A stretch of 64,000 nt of DNA, taken from Melitaea cinxia (taxonomy: Eukaryota; Arthropoda; Insecta; Lepidoptera; Nymphalidae). A program made the position numbers and the translations under genes. The DNA is taken from contig NC_059415.1 of assembly GCF_905220565.1 (NCBI RefSeq), positions 315,001-379,000 on the forward strand. The letters run 5' to 3'. The notes under the pieces are model-generated. The model had not been told where the DNA came from. It was given only the letters and a program-made list of their open reading frames with translations, and did not search any database. Numbering within the stretch: the first letter of the stretch is position 1; each line of letters begins with the position of its first letter. Below, in pieces: positions 1-12,125 of this stretch.

Positions 1-339
1 ATCGTAAACAACGATTGTCGTTACAATAAAAGTAATATGACCATTGTAATCACCGGTCTTTTGTGACGCCGAAACGTCTGTCGCAAAGTAATGTAATACT
101 TTTCGAGAAAATTTCAGATTTTTTCCTAAGTAGTAATCGAAATGCATGTGCTACTTTGTACCTATACTAGACGGTTTTTGTTGTTTCGCCCGTCAGAAAT
201 TACGGTTTTATATAATTAATTCACTGACAGGAATTTGTTGGAAAATCACAGATGAGGTACCCACCTATCTAAAGGTATTAAAATATAAGGACTTAAATTA
301 TATGAATTGACAAAATCGCTTTGACAAAATAATAATAAT

Positions 340-690
340 AATCATCATTGGCCTTAGTCCGTCTGTTGCAGACGATTTAGACAATGTCAGACAGACACTG
401 TATCGCCTAGGACACTCTTCGGGAAAACGCAGAGTAGCCTAAGCTCTGCGCAACCCTCTCGACCTCACTGGCTAGGCCCACATGAACGACGAGTCGATAC
501 GTGTGGAGCTAGTTCGGCTGCAGGAGTCTTTTGCATTTTAGAGCTACGCCACGAATGCGTGAACGGAGACCCCATTCCGGGTTTCGAATGAAGTTTTCCT
601 TCTCCAGGACCCTGATGATTTACGACCCCCCCCGGGAAGAAAGACGGTGGTGCTATTCTACTCGGCTGACACCACACGGCATAATAATAA
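340..690. repeat. GC-rich insert bounded by TAA tracts
   Basis: The left boundary is AATAATAATAATAATCATC and the right is GGCATAATAATAATATG. Between them lies about 330 bp of GC-rich sequence (GGACACTCTTCGGGAAAAC, GACCTCACTGGCTAGG) unlike its AT-rich surroundings. The two small ORFs here, one per strand, show no known motif. It may be the 3' UTR of another TAA-targeting LINE. I do not recognise it. Confidence 0.4.
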
Positions 691-1526
691 TATGTACCTA
701 CTTATGCATCATTGTATAGCTACATGTAATGTGGTTATCTTAATTAGAATGAAATTATTAGCATTACAATACAAAATTCTCTGTGTTCTAATATTATGGA
801 TAAGTGTGATTTGTTAGTGAATTAAAATGTTAACGAGACTAATAATGACTACTTACCACATTTTTTGCTATGCTCATCACAATTTGTCAATACTTATCCC
901 GATGTTATCTTAAAAATTGACTCCAATCCCCATCACATTATTTCTTTTGACATTAATAATATTTTCGTTCTTCACAACTTGGCCCCCAGAAAATATTCAT
1001 TAATCTCATTTTAACGACATTAGCGACACAAAATATCTCCATTAAAAAACAAATGAGTGTATTCAAGCGAGCCGACCCTCGCACCAATTAAAAATAGAAA
1101 AATTCAATTTTATTTCAAGGCGCCATATTGGGTCACCGCCTCGTGCAAATGCCGCGCTATTAATTTTTAGAGAATGACAATCATAATAAAAACTACAATT
1201 TGAGCAATTTTGAGCTCTATTGCCTTGAAATAAAATGTATACTGAGTGGTTAAGTAATGTTGTGGTAACGTCAATGTAATTCTTTTTGTTGATTTTGTTT
1301 TTTATTGTGTTACAACGTTTATCAATCGCTAACGAGCCAGCGGGGAGCGTGCGAGGGAGATAGAGTCTGTTAGAGAGAGACGGTTGAAATAATATGTTGC
1401 GTTTCGTTTGATGCGGTTTCCATTATTTCTGTTCGCATTGTTCCATGTGTACGATTCTTTTGTGACGAGTTTACACGGAATTATAATAAAAGATTACACT
1501 ATTACGACAGGATTTTGTAGCTTTTT
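691..1526. other. AT-rich stretch, nothing recognised
   Basis: No ORF with protein-like content. A GA-rich run (about 1345-1385) is the only departure. Similar empty stretches upstream of Rx are 1997-2394, 2593-3159, 5713-6120, 7593-8401, 8801-9470, 17935-18690, 20646-21660, 23936-24939, 25876-26526 and 27466-28079. Confidence 0.5.
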
Positions 1527-1996
1527 AACCGAATTTCAAAAAAGGGGGAGGTTCTCAATTCGATTGTATTTTTTGAAGTAAAACGAACGCTCAACTTGGG
1601 GAGTAAGCTGATGAATGCGTGTGAGCGTTACGAAAATTGTAATCAAGCGAGACGAACTCAAGTTGAGAGGGAGATATAAGTGAAGGCAGAAAAAGATAGA
1701 GTTACGTTTCGTGAGTTTCATTTCAGTCGTGTGGTCACTCGTTTTTTTATGTATGTATTGTTACCTTTAACTTTTGACTGGGTGGACTGATTTCGATTAT
1801 TATTTTTTTTTAATGGAAAGGCGGTGCATGTCCTGTGGTCTCATTTAAATGTAATTGAGATCTGATAAATACTTTTTGAGTAATCTTTGATAACGCGTAT
1901 TTACTTGACTATTTTTTCGTCTACTTACGTTGTATTATTTGTCGATGTAATAATAATTGAAGGCGGTTTTTTTTGTTTGCGAGCAAACACAATTAT
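1527..1996 (+). mobile_element. RepC TIR element with RepD nested inside
   Basis: RepC ends are AACCGACTTC (here AACCGAATTTC) and GAAGTCGGTT (here GAAGGCGGTT), followed by the shared flank GTTTGCGAGCAAACACAATT. RepD (about 1573-1742) interrupts it. RepC is non-coding and looks like a MITE-type family. Confidence 0.65.
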
Positions 1997-3159
1997 GTAA
2001 CAATTTTTTGACATTTCTGTAAAATATTTTATTTAATTTGTTTTTTATTATTTTACGTAAAAAATTAAAGCTTTTTTGAGAAATCTCCAGATCATTCCTC
2101 GATAAGCTCATAATGCCGTCGGTCCACGTTCTAAATTGTGATCATAGAAACCTAAAGAGAACCCTTTACTTTTATAAACAAAAGGTTCCCGCAGTGGAGT
2201 GGTTGACATAGCTCTACATCTTATGTTACCTAAAACAAGAGATTGGTTCAAAAATGTGGTCACCGGAAGCTGTTACAGACTACAGTTCAATTCTAAATTA
2301 TTAGGTATTGAAATTTGCTAGTATCGACATGCTAATAAAATTTTAAATATCATATCTCTTTGCTTCCTTTCTCCATTATGTTTGTCACTGCGGGTTTTCC
2401 CACTATGCCTCGGTTAGCACGCGAAGGTTCGATGACATCCAGTTTTTATCATAGACACCTGATAGGTATTATTGCTCATAGGTAGGTAATACGCCATCCC
2501 GCATTAGATCAGCGTGGAGGATTAAGTTCCTACCTTCATTATCATGAAGAGAAAGGTCTATGCCAAGTAGTGGGCCGTCTATAAGCTAAGTCAATCAATC
2601 CTCCTCCTTCATCATCCTTTTACTTCCTTATTAAGCGTTACAAATATTAAATTAATTGTCTTTGCTTGCAAACGAGAAAAAAATGACTTCAATTACATCA
2701 ACCAGTAATAAAACTTAGGTAGACGATATGACAGTTAAGTGAATAGGGATTATTAGCGATAAATCACGCACATTAAAAAAATAGAGTAGAATAGAGAACC
2801 TCCTCCTTTTTTTAAGGTCGGGAAAAAGAATAATCAAGTAATACAAGCTGTAACTGGTGGAAAAAAATAAACTTATAGAAAAAAAAAACATAAAAATAAA
2901 TGTAAGGGTAAATAATAAGAAGCGAATTAGAACCCCCGTATCTAATTCAGATATCACGAGTGCAGTTTGTCCAAACATGTCATTAGCGAGCGAGCGGCGC
3001 CGCGGGACGCCGCAGGGCTTGCGCTTTGTTACTTTGTATGGTTAGGGGTCGGTAGGCTTGTGAAGGTACAAACTATGTTAAAAGAAAAAAGTATTAATGT
3101 AAGAAAAAAAATTACAACTAAAATGCTGGTTATGCTTTAAATGCATGCATATGCTGAAT

Positions 3160-3451
3160 ATGAGGCACAGCAGGAAATATCCTGCCTAAAACCTGAAGCA
3201 GCCCGACTGGGGCAGTACCTCGATCTTACAGAAGATCACAGCTAAATAATACCGCTTTCAAGCTCCTGGGGAGGTTTAGGGGTAAGTACCTCGACCTTAC
3301 GTTCTACTTTCTTTTTCAAGCAGTGTTGTGTCCTGCTGGTGAGTAAGGTGACCAAAGCTCCTAGGGGGATTGGGGATAGAGTCGGAAACGCGTTTGCGAT
3401 ACTTCTGGTGTTGCAGACGTCTATAAGCTACGGTAATCGTTGCCGACCTAG
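3160..3451 (+). repeat. RepA dispersed repeat
   Basis: RepA is about 270 bp, running from TGAGGTAGGGCACAGCAGG to GCTTGTTTGCCGACCTAGTG. Conserved segments are CCTTACAGAAGATCACAGC and GATGCTTCTGGTGTTGCAG. This copy has an internal duplication near 3265-3300. No protein is encoded. Confidence 0.75.
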
Positions 3452-3973
3452 TTGTATAAAAAATAATAGTTTTTGGATATAAAATCGAGATATTTCAAAA
3501 TAAGAATTCAAATTTATTTAAAGTTTTGTTTTCATATATTTATTTAAAGCAAACCATTTCCTAGAACCTAGAGAATGGTTTGCTCCCGCTTGCTCTATTC
3601 TAGTTAAATAAATCTAAAAAAGGTATAAATAGTACAAAAGACAGATGTAACTTAACTAACATTAAAATGTACACATTAACTTGGGAAAAATAAAAGATAT
3701 ATTATACATATAAATAGGTACAAAATACATCAGCCGTCTACAGAACCAATGAAAATATTACGATTCAATCTTAACAATGAAACCAATGGGTGGTTTAAAT
3801 TGAGCTTTGATACAGTTAGTGTAATCGAATCCCGATCGCTAACTCACGACTGCATACTGAGCCGCCGGGAGTGGAGAGTGGAATTAGAACTGGAATCAAA
3901 ATGTAACTTGGCATAGTAACTCGTACAAGTAATTACAAGTTACATTATTTGTAATGCTCCTAATAGTTTGACA

Positions 3974-4118
3974 TTAAAACTCTTTGTGCACGCAAGACTT
4001 AGCTGGCGAATGCGTGGTGAGAGTGTTACGAAAAGTGTGATTGGGTGAGGATAACGGAAGATATAAACATATAGGTAAGAAGTTTTACTTCAGTCGTGTG
4101 GTCTAAGGCACACTCGGT
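3974..4118 (+). repeat. RepD copy
   Basis: RepD spans AAGTAAAACTTCTTTACGCA to TTTTACTTCAGTCGTGTGGTC plus CACTCGGTTTTT; its two ends are loosely inverted. This copy is diverged on the left side. Confidence 0.55.
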
Positions 4119-4337
4119 TTTTCTTAATTTTACCTTGTTTCATAGTTTCTTAAGTCCTTAGGAAGTGACATTTTTATGTGCAAAGTAACCGACTTCAATT
4201 CGACTGTATTTTATATGTGTGTTACCTCAGAACTTTTTACTGGGAGTACCTACCGATACCTATTTGTCTACCAGTACCTATTTGTATACCTATCTGTCTC
4301 GTCATGTGGTCCCATTTAAATTTGAGATTGTGAGTTA

Positions 4338-4536
4338 TCTAATATATAAAATTCTCGTGTCGGGGTGTTTGTAGTTAAAGTCCTCCGAAACGGCTAGACC
4401 GATTCTCATGAAATTTTGTGTGCATATTGGGTAGGTCTGAAAATCGAACATCTATTTTTCATACCCCGAAGTTATAAGGGGGGATTAAGGGGGTTAATAA
4501 CATATATGGCAAAACAACGTTTGCGGTGTCAGCTAG
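4338..4536 (+). mobile_element. Short non-autonomous Helitron
   Basis: The 5' end is TCTAATATATAAAATTC preceded by A. The 3' end is CTAG followed by T. A hairpin (GCAAA/TTTGC, about 4510-4525) sits just before the end. These are the three Helitron hallmarks. There is no Rep/helicase gene, so it depends on another element. It is inserted inside RepC (4186-5184). Confidence 0.8.
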
Positions 4537-4776
4537 TTTTTATATACATATAATGCGTATTTACATGACTATTTTTCCGTCGACCTACGTTGTATTATCC
4601 ACACTAACTTTATATTCGATACACCGATTTGGTGGTTATATTTTATCTGAAGCTGGTGCTTGGCATGTGGTCCCATTTAAATTTGATCGAGATCTCATGA
4701 CTACTTTTTGAAATCGTTGATAATGCGTAATTTTTTACTTGACTATTTTTTTCGTGTACTTACGTTGTACGTACTG

Positions 4777-5112
4777 TGTGGCTACGGTACTAAAGAATAT
4801 AGCCACCCCCTCTCTTCCCGTGGGTGTCGTAAGAGGCGACTAAGGGATAACACAGTTCCGCTACCACCTTGGAACTTAAAAAGCCGACCGATGGCGGGAT
4901 AACCATCCAACTGCTGGCTTTGAAATACACAGGCCGAAGACGGGCAGCAGCGTCTTCGGTGCGACAAAGCCAGCCCTGCGGTCACCAACCCGCCTGCCCA
5001 GCGTGGTGACTATGGGCAAAACACATGAGTTCACGTTATTTTTGGCGTAAACTTGTGGAGGCCTATGTCCAGCAGTGGACTGTATATGCTGTAATGATGA
5101 TGATGATGATGA
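4777..5112 (-). repeat. RTE-tail repeat (RepB), full copy
   Basis: It reads from GTGTGGCTACGGTACTAAAG to GTCCAGCAGTGGACTG, followed by an (ATG)n microsatellite tail, as LINE 3' ends have. It lies inside RepC (4186-5184). The local ORFs on both strands are repeat by-products. Confidence 0.8.
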
Positions 5113-5448
5113 CCTACGTTGTATTAGCGGTCGATGTAATTGAAGTCGGTTTTTTTTCGTTTGCAAGCAAATACAATTTTTTTTTATTCGAAGTAAAATT
5201 TGCATTTTTTCTCGACCAAACATCGTCATTAGAATTAAATTTGGTGATTAAAATTGTGCTAAACCTTTTTCGTACAGTCTTCGCTTATTCGCTACTCCGA
5301 CCGTAACCTTAGCTTTCTTCATCCAGCCGCTTTATACCTAACTCTAATTACAAAAGCAACTAAGCTGGGAGTCTCAATGAAAACAATTATTATTTGAGCC
5401 CTGCAGCTCAGTCTCCGTTTACCGTGTAGTCTGCAGTCAGCGCTAAGG

Positions 5449-5712
5449 GCCAGTTCCACCAATTTAGGATAATGCTGTTTGACTGATGACGGTATCCAAT
5501 AGATAAAATTTTTTTGATATGTTTCAATTTATTACCATCGAATTTCACTATTTAATGGCATATTACTATTCGCAAATACGAATCTCGAATTTTGTAGTTC
5601 GTTAACAGATCGTAATGACCAATTCTTTCTATTCTACCTCCTGCTGTTAAAGTCTATTCGTAGCTTATGTGCTGGATACCTTTATCCGTGACCGTTAAAA
5701 CAGGCCCTAAGT
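5449..5712. repeat. RepI element (AGGGCC ends)
   Basis: Starts AAGGGCCAGTTCCACCA and ends AAACAGGCCCTAAG, an inverted-ended repeat of about 260 bp. Shared inner parts are GACGGTATCCAATAGAT and TTCTACCTCC. Relatives are at 38470-38720 and 44090-44350. Confidence 0.6.
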
Positions 5713-6120
5713 GTTATAAAATGACAAAAATGGCTTCACGAATCACTCCCGTTTTTTAATAATTGCTTTACGCTTTAACAAATGAGTTTGAAATTGGATC
5801 GGGCTCGAAGCGCTTACAAAAATGGATGCTTAATAGAATTAGAGTGAGAGGGACGGGGCTATACGTGCGAGGGAGACGGAGCTAGCTGGCTCTTTGAGAT
5901 GTTACTCTCGATAGTTATTATGAAATTCGTTTTGTTATTTGTAGCTGATTTGGTTTGGAGGCCGGAGGCTGGTTTGACTGTGTCCTGGTGCTGCATCTAG
6001 GGCCCTCTGAATGGTTGGGACATATAAAGGAATTATAGGACAAGAAACATACAGGTTATATTCATCGGGTGAAGTTATGGGCAATTTGTTAGCACTAAAC
6101 ATTACCTCTAAATGAAAGAA

Positions 6121-6742
6121 GGATAGCCTGATGTAAAATATAATCAAGTATGGTAAGGCATACTGGATCAGGACTCGGTCCGGTCCAGATCAGGATAGCC
6201 TGAAAGAAATAACGCAAACTGAGCCTGAATCGCGCTATCAATGTTTTTAAGCGCACTTAGTATATATACAGTTATCAGGACAGTCTAGCAGGGAGTCTAT
6301 TTTTACACAGTGGAGCATTCGTAAGTAGCAGGAAGTAGTTAATTAGTGGCTAATTATTAGAAGTTAATAAATAAAATTTAATTAATAACAATAGTTAATT
6401 AATATTATAAAAATAAATAAAAATAATTGACATTTAAAGTAAAAACATAAATAAATAATACATTCGAAAAAATAAACGGAAATAAATGTCATAATAATTA
6501 TGTTAAGTAACATATTTTTAATGTCATTTCGTTTTTTTTTTTTTTGTTAAACCATTTTTTCAAGAATATACATTCGTGTTTTTTAAAAGGACCGGACCGG
6601 ACGGCTGATCAGAATGAGATGCGAAATCTCATCTCATCTTGATCAGGTCCAGACCAATCATCTGCGTTACATGCCTTATCTAGTCCTGATCAGGCATGCC
6701 TGGTCCGGTCCTTCTAAGGAAGACGAAAAAATTTCTACTCGG
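6121..6742 (-). mobile_element. RepX TIR element, 622-bp copy
   Basis: Related to 10416-12608 in reverse orientation. The right end reads AAATTTCTACTCGG, the inverse of CCGAGTAGAAATTT. The left end is truncated or not clear. It has one VNTR unit. It keeps the GTATATATAC site that is interrupted by the Ginger-like element in the large copy. Confidence 0.7.
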
Positions 6743-6794
6743 ATTGTTGACCATGGATATTTTACATTTTTTTTTTTTTTTTTTTTATGTCACT

Positions 6795-7060
6795 AGGTCG
6801 GCAAACAAGCGTACGGCTCACCTGATGGTAAGCGATTACCGTAGCTTATAGACGCCTACAACGCCAGAAGCATCGCAAGCGCGCTGCCGACGCAATCCCC
6901 AATCCCCCCAGGAGCTCTGGTCACCTTACTCACCAACAGGAACACAATACTGCTTGAAAACCGTATTATTTTGCTGTGATCTTCTGTAAGGTCGAGGTAC
7001 TACCCCAGTCGGGCTGCTCCATATTTTGAGCAGGAAATTCCTGCTGTGCCCTACCTCAGT
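6795..7060 (-). repeat. RepA, full copy, reverse
   Basis: From GGTCGGCAAACAAGCGTACG to GCTGTGCCCTACCTCAG. It follows a poly-T tract that ends RepX copy 6121-6742. Confidence 0.8.
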
Positions 7061-7404
7061 CATTTTATATATTTCTCATTTTTGTTGTAACTGTGTTTTA
7101 CTACCTCAACTCAACTTTGTCTACCTTAACTGTGTAACTTAAATAATGTAAAATCCGAAATTGGCTTTTGTTTGGATGTTCTGTATTGCTTTAAGAAACA
7201 TAAAATGTAGCTGTGGAATTTTGTACAAATAAATAAATATATAAATTAATTAATTTACCATTTTCCCTTATAGCTCACAATTAGCCTTGGATGCCAGCAA
7301 CTCTATCAGCATCAGAAACGTATTTTTGACCCTTTCCTAGAGCTTTTATCACCTACATTAAATGAAAACAATACAATTTGTGAGATGCTATTTAGATTCT
7401 TGAA

Positions 7405-7592
7405 GTAAAACTTCTTTACGCATGCTTGAATTGGGAAGTAAGCTGATGAATACATGACGAGAGCGTTACGAAACGTGTAATCGGGCGAGGCGAACGGATG
7501 TTGAGAGGGAGATATAAGTTAGTGAAGATAGAAAGAGAGTTACGTTTCGTAAGTTTTACTTCAGTCGTGTGGTCTAAAGCACACTCGGTTTT
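7405..7592 (+). repeat. RepD, full copy
   Basis: Starts AAGTAAAACTTCTTTACGCA and ends AAGTTTTACTTCAGTCGTG, then CACTCGG. It is about 188 bp and non-coding, with the inner motif GAGAGCGTTACGAAACGTG. Confidence 0.65.
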
Positions 7593-8401
7593 TTAATGAC
7601 TCCTATATATTTATTGACTATTCCTTATCTTCAAACAGTTTTCAAAGAAAGGAGAACTCCTAAAGGTGAAACTGCAACGTATATTAATCGTTTAATGAAT
7701 AAATATGTGTATTTCCAAAAAGGGAACCGAAGGCGAACTGGCGAACTCTATCACTACCAAAGGCAATTACATATTTTCATAAAGCAAATAAAATCAGACA
7801 AATACAAGTAGTTAAATAAATAATAGAGAATACGATAAGGCGATCGGTGCGATCTCAAGACGATCTCCCGGCCATTACTTGCTGACGACATTCATTGCAT
7901 TAATATTGCTTCGTCTGGCGAACGATGGACCGGCCTAGTTACTTTGCTAATTACGAACTGTTTCAATTTACCAACAGGGCCGCTGAGGGATGTCTTAGAT
8001 AAATAATAAATATAAGTTGCATACCCAGACCGTTATGAGTGTGTCACATCGATAATGTCTCATCGTTAATCGATAATTTTAAATCACTGGTTAATAATCA
8101 GTGTGTCAAGATGGCGTCTCAGACCAATACACAGATAACCAATCTGTCAATGTAGATATTGAACATGCGCAAATATTAGTTTCTGTACCCACTGTGTCCA
8201 GTCTCTGTATCTATATGTGTCATCGTCTTTCCCTGCAAGATTTTTAAATTGGCAAAAAGTAAGTGCTTAAAGGGACACGACATAAGGTCAGATTTTAATA
8301 GGATAGGTATGTATCTCTAAAAATGAGACCGGCAAACAATAATGAAATATAAAATGAGATTTAAAATATCTATACCATTCTTATCTTTAATTCTTTTATT
8401 T

Positions 8402-8800
8402 ACTAACCGATTTTTTTTAATGTATGTTCGGGGACAACTACGTCGTTTATGAACCGATTTTGATAATTCTTATTTCGTTGCAAAGGAGATATCCCTAGTT
8501 TGGCACCATGATAAGGAAACCAGGATCTGATGATGGGATCCCAGAGAAATCGAGGGAAACTCTCGAAAAGCCGCATAACTTTTTACTGGGTGTACCGATT
8601 TTGATGATTTTTAATTTAATCGAAAGCCGATGTTTAAGCACGTGGTCACATTTAAATTTCATCGAGATCTGATTACAACTTTTGGAGTAATCTTTGATAA
8701 TGCGTATTTACTCGACAATTTTTATGTCTACCTACGTTGTATTACTTGTCGATATCATTGAAGGCGGTTTTTCTTCGTTTGCCTGCAAACACAATTATTT
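8402..8800 (+). mobile_element. RepC copy
   Basis: Runs from TAACCGATTTTTTTTAATG to TTGAAGGCGGTTTTTCTTCG. It includes the internal segment GATCTGATGATGGGATCCCA shared with 17054 and 37306. Confidence 0.6.
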
Positions 8801-9470
8801 AAGAAATTTGTATTCAAATGGATGCTTGACAAAAAAAAAAAAGCGTAACAAATCCTAACTACAAACAACTTTCTTTGTAACGTTTCATCTCCTTTGTATT
8901 ATTAGACATTATAATAGTATAAAATTACATGAATGAGATTTTAACTAGAAATTTTACGGACATAGCTATAATTGAAGAACAAAAAGTCGAAGTGGATTAA
9001 GTCATTGTTAAACCTTTTAAGACCCCTTGGGCAGCTCATGTTATAATGGTTTAAAATTAAAAAAAAATGTGCATGATCCAATGGTTCAAAGACCAATAGT
9101 GCTTACAATATGCAAAGAAATAAAAAAAAAAACACGTCGAAAAAACCATAAATAATTACGACCTTTGTGGTTAAGCGGTGCGTTAAATTTAATTTTTTTT
9201 TTGTTTTGAAATTTTAATGAATTTTTTCATTTTCGCATGTCAAACTTTTTGCATTGTCTTAACTTTCTTTTATAATTTTAGAATACTTGTCAGCTTGTTC
9301 TCGGCTTTTAAGAATAGATCCAGTCAAGTGTAAAAGGGATATTACGGATATTGTCACTTCATATTTTTAAATAACCGCTTTAATAGCAATCGCTAAAAAA
9401 GTTCTATAGGTATCAGGAAACCTTTTTAGTTCTTAAATGAGTTTTTTTTTCATTGTATTATATATTGTTT

Positions 9471-9786
9471 TTTTAACCGACTTCAAAAAAGGAGAAGGTT
9501 ACTCAATTCGACTGTATATATATATTTTTTATGTATGTTCGGGGATAACTTCGTCATTTATGAACCGATTTTGATAATTCTTTTTTTGTTGGAAAGGATA
9601 TATCCCAAGTGTGGTACCATGATAAGAACACCAGGATCTGATGATGCCATTCTAGAGAAATCGAGGGAAACCCTCGAAAATCATAGTGACGACGAGTGCG
9701 TTTGTTAATAGTTTTCGTCGACTTGCGTTGTATTACTTGGCGATGTAATTGAAGTCTGTTTTTTCGTTTGCGAGCAAACACAATCA
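9471..9786 (+). mobile_element. RepC short copy
   Basis: Starts TTAACCGACTTCAAAAAAGG and ends GAAGTCTGTTTTTTCG, GTTTGCGAGCAAACACAAT. The local minus-strand ORF is a by-product. Confidence 0.65.
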
Positions 9787-10333
9787 TTATAATAGTAATT
9801 CATAGCTTATTGAAAATAAAAGAGTAACCTATAATCTAAGTTAGGCTTGGTGACGGACAAACGGAGAGATCAAATCATCCAAATCGTAACTAGTATTAGA
9901 GTCTCTTCGACTCCTTAGAGCAACGGATTCTTAAAAAATAGATCGGTACAGGTTTTAATTTATTTTTAAACACTGGTCACCTTATCTGTGGGTTTTCAAT
10001 GTCTGTCAAGTGTTTCATTTACGCAAAACTAAAGACTTCTTGTGCCTAAACTGCTTTCACTATAGTGGGAAGAATTATGTTTTTATTTTCTTTTAACCGA
10101 ATCAAGAAAAGAGAAAGAGGTTCTGAATTTGATTGTATTATTTCGTGTCCCTAGACCGAGTAGAGTTTTGAGCTATCTCTAATTATATGTATTTTTCTAC
10201 ACCTACCTACTTGTCAACGTAATTTGAAGTCGTTTTTACTTTTTTTTTGTTTTTGAGAATAAACACAACTATACATTACATTAATTAACGCCTCACACTT
10301 CACTTTTGTACACACACACACACACACACTTCA

Positions 10334-10413
10334 GCCTATCGCAGTCCACTGCTGGACATAGGCTCCACAAGTTCGCACCAGACATTATGGCGCGAACTCG
10401 TGTGTTTTGCCCA
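10334..10413 (+). repeat. RTE-tail repeat (RepB), left part, interrupted
   Basis: This is the left part of a dispersed repeat that begins AGCCTATCGCAGTCCACTGC and ends in CCACACAGTA elsewhere. It breaks off at GCCCATA, where the TIR element at 10416 inserted, and resumes at 12609. Intact copies at 33693 and 57212 read GCCCATAGTCACCACGC across the break. Confidence 0.85.
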
Positions 10414-10844
10414 TACCCGAGTAGAAATTTTTTCGTGTTCTTTAGAAGGTCCGGACCGGGCATGCCTGATCTGGACCGGATAAGGTATGTAAAGCAGAAG
10501 ATTTGTCTGGACCTGATCAGAATGAGGTGAGATTTCCTGATCAGGACCAGATCGAATTAAAAAAAAAGCGAATTGATATTATAAATATGTTACTTAACAT
10601 AATTATTATGATATTTATTTCCGTTCATTTTTTCCAATGTATTATTTATTTATGTTTTTATTTTAAATATCAATTATTTTTATTTAATTTTATATTATTA
10701 ATTAACTATTGTTATTAATTAAATTTTATTTATTATTTATTAACTTCTAATAATTAACTACTTGCTACTATGTACTTAAGACTGCTCCACTGTGTAGAAA
10801 TGGACTCCCTGCTAGACTGTCCTAATAACTGTATATGTTGCAGT

Positions 10845-11050
10845 CAAAACTCTTAACCAGTCAAAAGCACTATTGACTAGCAAAATAAGTCAGAAGTACT
10901 TTTGACCGTTTGCTTTAGTCAATAATACTTTTGACTAAAATAACAGTTAAAAGTACTTTTGCCCAATAGAGCTGGTTAAAAGTACTTTTGACTAAATGAT
11001 TCCGTCAAAAGTGGTTTTGATTGGTTGTATCAGTCAAAACTCTTAAAAAG
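10845..11050 (+). repeat. Left palindrome array of the Ginger-like element
   Basis: This is a run of degenerate copies of the 18-bp palindrome GTCAAAAGTACTTTTGAC, in repeated or half-site form and spaced by about 10-20 bp (for example 10860-10880 and 10975-10995). With the right array it makes the element ends strongly foldable. Such subterminal repeats are usually transposase-binding sites. Confidence 0.85.
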
Positions 11051-11141
11051 TTAAGGTGGTTGATAAAAATAACGACAAACGTACATATAAACTTTTATAT
11101 TATTCATTATTAGTGGAGAACGTGCTGATATTAGAACAAAA

Positions 11142-11720
11142 ATGAGTGACTACGAAAAGAAAGAAGGCTTTTTGCAAAGAATTTTAGCGATGTAAGATGT
11201 GAAAGATAGTCATTTCAATGTGATGACAAAAGAAAAATTTGAAAAGTTTGCAATGGGTGTGGAAGACGCGAAATTTAATGAAAAGGAAACACCATTACAG
11301 TACAGTAGACTACAACGCTCACATTGAAGTTTGTGTATACAAAAATTAGTTACAAACACAGAACCTGTCAAATATTTTTGCCGGCTGAGGAAATCTACGA
11401 CATTATTGATGCTGCTCATATTTCTATAGGGCATGGTGGTTGCGATAGACTTAAGAATGAAACGGCAAAAAAGTACGCTAATGTTACAAAAGAAATGATT
11501 AATATATATTTATCAATGTGCGAAGTATGCCAAAGGAAGAAAAGCAAGAAAAGGATGGGTCAGGTTTAGAAACCGATCCTGCACACTGAAATGAACTGCC
11601 GCTGCCAAGTCGATCTCATTGACATGCAGTCCCAAGAAGACCGCGGGCATAAATTTATTATGATATTATGGTTTATCAGGATCATTTAACTAAATTTAAT
11701 TATATGTCCTAAACTTGCGT
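11142..11720 (+). pseudogene. Broken integrase/transposase gene with HHCC zinc-binding domain
   Basis: The frame starts MSDYEKKEGF at 11142. It has a stop near 11193, continues to a second stop near 11325, then shifts frame to the open stretch 11324-11569. That stretch carries the integrase HHCC domain: H and H in AAHISIGHGG, and C and C in MCEVCQRKK, with the connecting KKYANVTKEMINIYLS segment. After a TAG come KPILHTEMN and CQVDLIDMQ, which hold the first catalytic Asp. An 8-bp duplication (ATATTATG) at about 11660 then breaks the frame before the DHLTKF strand. The pattern matches integrases of Ginger transposons and of the host-domesticated gene KRBA2. At least four lesions make it non-functional. 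Confidence 0.75.
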
Positions 11721-11914
11721 TGTTGATTGCGCACTACTACCGACATATTTTTCTTATACTACTCTTATTAAAGGTTGCCTGGAATAGATCGCTTTAAGCG
11801 ATAAGGCCGCCTTTGCATACATTATTTGTTTTTGTATCAAATCGTTCTAAAATGTATCTTCTTATTTGTGTGTGCAATAAAGTAATAAATAAATAAATAA
11901 ATTTATTCACATCT

Positions 11915-12125
11915 AACGAGTTAATAGTACTTTTGACTGACGCTTTTTAGCAGTTAAAACTACTTTTGACGGAGAGCGTCAGTCAAAAGTATTTTTAACC
12001 GCGAATTTGCAGTCAAAAGTACTAATAACCAATATTTTTCAGTCAAAACCACTTTTGACCAACTTGTCCAGTCAAAAGTACTTTTGACTGATTTCGCTAG
12101 TCAATAGTACTTTTGACTGGTTAAG
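11915..12125 (+). repeat. Right palindrome array of the Ginger-like element
   Basis: This array mirrors 10845-11050 and has better-kept copies, such as AGTCAAAAGTACTTTTGACTG near 12070-12090. Units alternate between whole palindromes and half-sites (TTTTGACTG, CAGTCAAAAG). It sits just inside the terminal CTGGTTAAGAG. Confidence 0.85.

Larger units (their letters stand above)
4186..5184 (+). mobile_element. RepC TIR element carrying a Helitron and a RepB
   Basis: Starts AACCGACTTCAATTCGACTG and ends TTGAAGTCGGTTTTTTTTC. The Helitron (4338-4536) and RepB (4777-5112) lie within. The CGACCTACGTTGTATTA motif flanks RepB on both sides, showing duplicated RepC segments. Confidence 0.65.

Noticed and set aside
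2715..2978. 87-codon minus-strand ORF with a hydrophobic run
   Set aside because: The Phe/Leu-rich run comes from poly-A/T tracts read in reverse; nothing supports expression.
4876..5306. ORFs of 93 and 117 codons on opposite strands
   Set aside because: They lie over RepB and RepC sequence, including an (ATG)n tract that gives a Met run.
10845..12125. Palindromic repeat arrays that look CRISPR-like
   Set aside because: Units are degenerate, spacers are short and uneven, the arrays lie symmetrically at the ends of a transposon, and the window is eukaryotic.
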